Below are positions 27,242 to 28,646 of a stretch of DNA of 28,646 nucleotides, one piece after another. Source of the DNA: Isoetes engelmannii (lineage: Eukaryota; Streptophyta; Lycopodiopsida; Isoetales; Isoetaceae); the NCBI GenBank assembly GCA_011763485.2, contig JAANSK020036688.1, positions 1 to 28,646 on the forward strand, written 5' to 3'. Position numbers and translations under genes: made by a program. Positions within the stretch are counted from its first letter, which is position 1, and each line of letters starts with the position of its first letter. The notes under the pieces were generated by a model that saw only the letters and a list, made by a program, of their open reading frames with translations, was not told the origin of the DNA and did not search any database.

Positions 27242-27487
27242 ATGAGATGGAGGGAAGTAAAAGAAGGAAGTAGATGGTCCTGGGTTCCGGTGGAGCAAGA
27301 CGATGGTGACGGTACCCATTCCGCGGAAATTGACATTTCTATCTTCAAAAGTGGTCAATTGTTTAAAACATTAAAAGTCGAAGAAGAATGGTCTCTGTTT
27401 GATGTGAGAATAATATTGGAATCAGAATGTGACTTAAATTTCTTTCATATTTTGGTGGATGGTGTCAAGGTAAATGAAAATAGTTAA
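27242..27487 (+). CDS. Small hypothetical protein, 81 codons
   Basis: ATG at 27242 opens MRWREVKEGSRWSWVPVEQD, followed by an acidic turn. A segment ISIFKSGQLFKTLKVEEEWS, then LFDVRIILESE and FHILVDGVKVNENS, alternates beta-like and helical stretches in a way loosely reminiscent of ubiquitin-like folds. That resemblance is impressionistic. The frame has balanced, protein-like composition and may be one exon of a larger gene. No family is recognised. Confidence 0.4.
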   Translation: MRWREVKEGSRWSWVPVEQDDGDGTHSAEIDISIFKSGQLFKTLKVEEEWSLFDVRIILESECDLNFFHILVDGVKVNENS

Positions 27488-27860
27488 AGAAATAAATAAC
27501 AATGGTGTTACTGAGTTCAAATCCCAGTGTTGCCTGCCAATGTAATGAGAGCATGGTCAAGATTCACACTGTTGCCACAATGCGTCGACACTCAACTAAA
27601 TCGTTGCAGTCACAATTTTGCACCGTAGCCACGATGCGAAATTTGGTGCTCCCATGGCTTGTGAAGTACGGTTCTTTGCACTGTATGCACCCACGAAACT
27701 CAAAACTTACATCAGATATTAGTTGAAAATTGCTAATTTTATGTAATATATGCATAATACATGAAGATTACTTAATTACATGGAAAAGACTTAGTAATTA
27801 AGATACTTAATCTGCAACGGTCATTGCAACGGTTCTTTGCAACAGTTCTTCTAAGTGTCC

Positions 27861-27869
27861 TATATATAT
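27861..27869 (+). promoter_or_regulatory. TATA box upstream of the 27.92-kb frame
   Basis: tatatatat lies 55 nt before the ATG at 27924, a normal spacing for a short plant leader. A run of near-repeats of gcaacggttctttgcaacag (27815-27850) lies just upstream and may contain regulatory elements. Confidence 0.5.
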
Positions 27870-27923
27870 GTGTTGCTTGGACCTTGTTTGAACTCGTTTG
27901 AGGGGCGAAGGAGTTCGAAGGAG

Positions 27924-28076
27924 ATGTTGAGGACTCGGCAAGGCCGACAACAGGTTACTGAGGTTCTAGTGGTACTTAATGAGCTTCAATGGGAGGAGGG
28001 TTGCATTGCAGGAATACAACATTTGGACGTTCAAGAGTATTCTAAGTTGTTTCCGTTCGGTTTCATGATTTTTTAA
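27924..28076 (+). CDS. Hypothetical protein or first exon, 50 codons
   Basis: MLRTRQGRQQVTEVLVVLNE, then LQWEEGCIAGIQHLDVQEYS and KLFPFGFMIF. The stop is followed after 13 nt by the next plus-strand ATG (28090). A gt...ag stretch (gtttcatg to ctgctag, about 25 nt) lies between the two frames but is too short to be an ordinary intron and does not join them in phase. They may be one gene disrupted by a small change, or two short proteins. No family is recognised. Confidence 0.4.
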   Translation: MLRTRQGRQQVTEVLVVLNELQWEEGCIAGIQHLDVQEYSKLFPFGFMIF

Positions 28077-28089
28077 CTGCTAGATTGGA

Positions 28090-28431
28090 ATGGTTCTAAA
28101 CATCCTCTTGCTCGATGATACAGAAGTTGTGTCAAATGGGGCGTATAGTGTACCCCCTCGAATCTGGGAGGACGGGGATTTGGCATCCGACGGAGAAATG
28201 CTAGCATTCCAAGTCAAGGCTTTGAAGAGATTGCTGGTTATGGACCATCTGTGGGAAGGTAACACACTGAAACCTCATTTAGATGAGATGTATGATGCAT
28301 GTAGTTTGGAGAAGCAAATCTTGGTCAAGAACTTGCTACGAGATCGTCTAGAGATATGTCGAACGCTGGACCGACTACTCTTAAATCAGCCGATAGATGT
28401 CCCAGATGTCACTGTTGAGGATTATGTGTAA
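28090..28431 (+). CDS. Hypothetical helical protein, 113 codons
   Basis: ATG at 28090 opens MVLNILLLDDTEVVSNGAYS. Then come VPPRIWEDGDLASDGEMLAF, two helices (QVKALKRLLVMDHLW; HLDEMYDACSLEKQILVKNL) and RDRLEICRTLDRLLLNQPID before VPDVTVEDYV. The amphipathic helices and complex composition suggest a real protein or its C-terminal exon. No family is recognised. It ends about 140 bp before the right copy of the hairpin repeat. Confidence 0.45.
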   Translation: MVLNILLLDDTEVVSNGAYSVPPRIWEDGDLASDGEMLAFQVKALKRLLVMDHLWEGNTLKPHLDEMYDACSLEKQILVKNLLRDRLEICRTLDRLLLNQPIDVPDVTVEDYV

Positions 28432-28572
28432 GCTTGAGAAGAAAGAGAAGCCAAAAACATGCCACCAAAATTTATTGGTCGCGTTATAGAATATGCTGTA
28501 CTTACTATATACATGTATTAAAATAAAATTAACAGAATATGTATATTAGTTAAGCATTTAATTGGTCTAAAG

Positions 28573-28626
28573 CACTGTTTCGTTAATTATGGACTTTCTG
28601 CAAGTCCATAAGTTTCCCAAAGTGCC
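28573..28626 (+). repeat. Hairpin-containing direct repeat, right copy
   Basis: It starts CACTGTTTCGTTA, with perfect 9-bp arms atggacttt and aagtccat (plus flanking t/a) around a 4-5-nt loop, and continues to CCCAAAGTGCC. It is the partner of 23717-23770. The window ends 20 bp later, so the extent of the repeat to the right is unknown. Confidence 0.6.
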
Positions 28627-28646
28627 AAGATCCCCTAAAAACGTCC

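Noticed and set aside
27510-27545. tRNA-like T-arm (gttcaaatc with flanking pairs, then tgcctgcca)
   Set aside because: No matching acceptor 5' strand, D-arm or anticodon arm upstream, so at most a chance match or a worn tRNA-derived repeat.
1-28646. CRISPR arrays, bacterial operons or ribosome-binding sites
   Set aside because: No regularly spaced repeats and no prokaryotic gene organisation; introns, TATA boxes and retrotransposons show eukaryotic DNA.

Overview
The window looks like nuclear DNA of a vascular plant, most probably a fern. A 608-codon intronless PPR gene is built from a tandem run of 31-residue motifs of the kind abundant in ferns. A split ZIP metal-transporter gene, several plant-type retrotransposons and a nuclear copy of plastid 23S rRNA also point to a plant. 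The species is an inference; no marker in the window fixes it.

Layout. 0-1.2 kb: non-coding, with a possible terminal-inverted-repeat element. 1.24-2.6 kb: a plastid 23S rRNA fragment, then the C-terminal part of a hAT-like transposase broken by frameshifts. A 5'-truncated LINE sits just after its stop codon, with poly(A) and a 14-bp target duplication. 2.9-4.6 kb: weak exon-like pieces of an unrecognised coiled-coil gene. 4.9-5.7 kb: a Ty3-type integrase scrap and two inverted repeats. 6.07-7.62 kb (minus): ORF1 of a plant LINE ending in a DUF4283-like domain. 8.1-9.6 kb (minus): a decayed PPR gene. 10.13-11.52 kb (minus): a second 5'-truncated LINE with poly(A) and target duplication. 12.3-13.15 kb: a thymidine kinase pseudogene that still contains introns. 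13.45-18.97 kb (minus): an old LINE with an L1-like coiled-coil ORF1 and the start of an endonuclease. It is split at a 5-bp duplication by a Ty3/gypsy chromovirus remnant, whose 5' LTR itself holds a 249-bp hAT-type MITE.

19.07-23.2 kb is the genic core: the PPR gene, a decayed partial copy of it directly downstream, and a ZIP transporter with a TATA box. The ZIP coding frame is interrupted between its second and third exons by a segment too short to be an ordinary plant intron.

23.7-28.6 kb is the least explained part. Two copies of a hairpin-containing direct repeat lie 4.86 kb apart. Between them are a minus-strand locus with possible DNA-methyltransferase-like motifs and an acidic C-terminal protein, a cluster of palindromes with the arm AAATTGGG, and plus-strand small genes or exons with TATA boxes that match no family I know. 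I treat this block as the best candidate for an undescribed mobile or horizontally acquired unit, but no homology search could be run.

Only the PPR gene and, with a reservation, the ZIP gene look like functional protein genes. Most of the rest is a layered record of transposition, duplication and decay.
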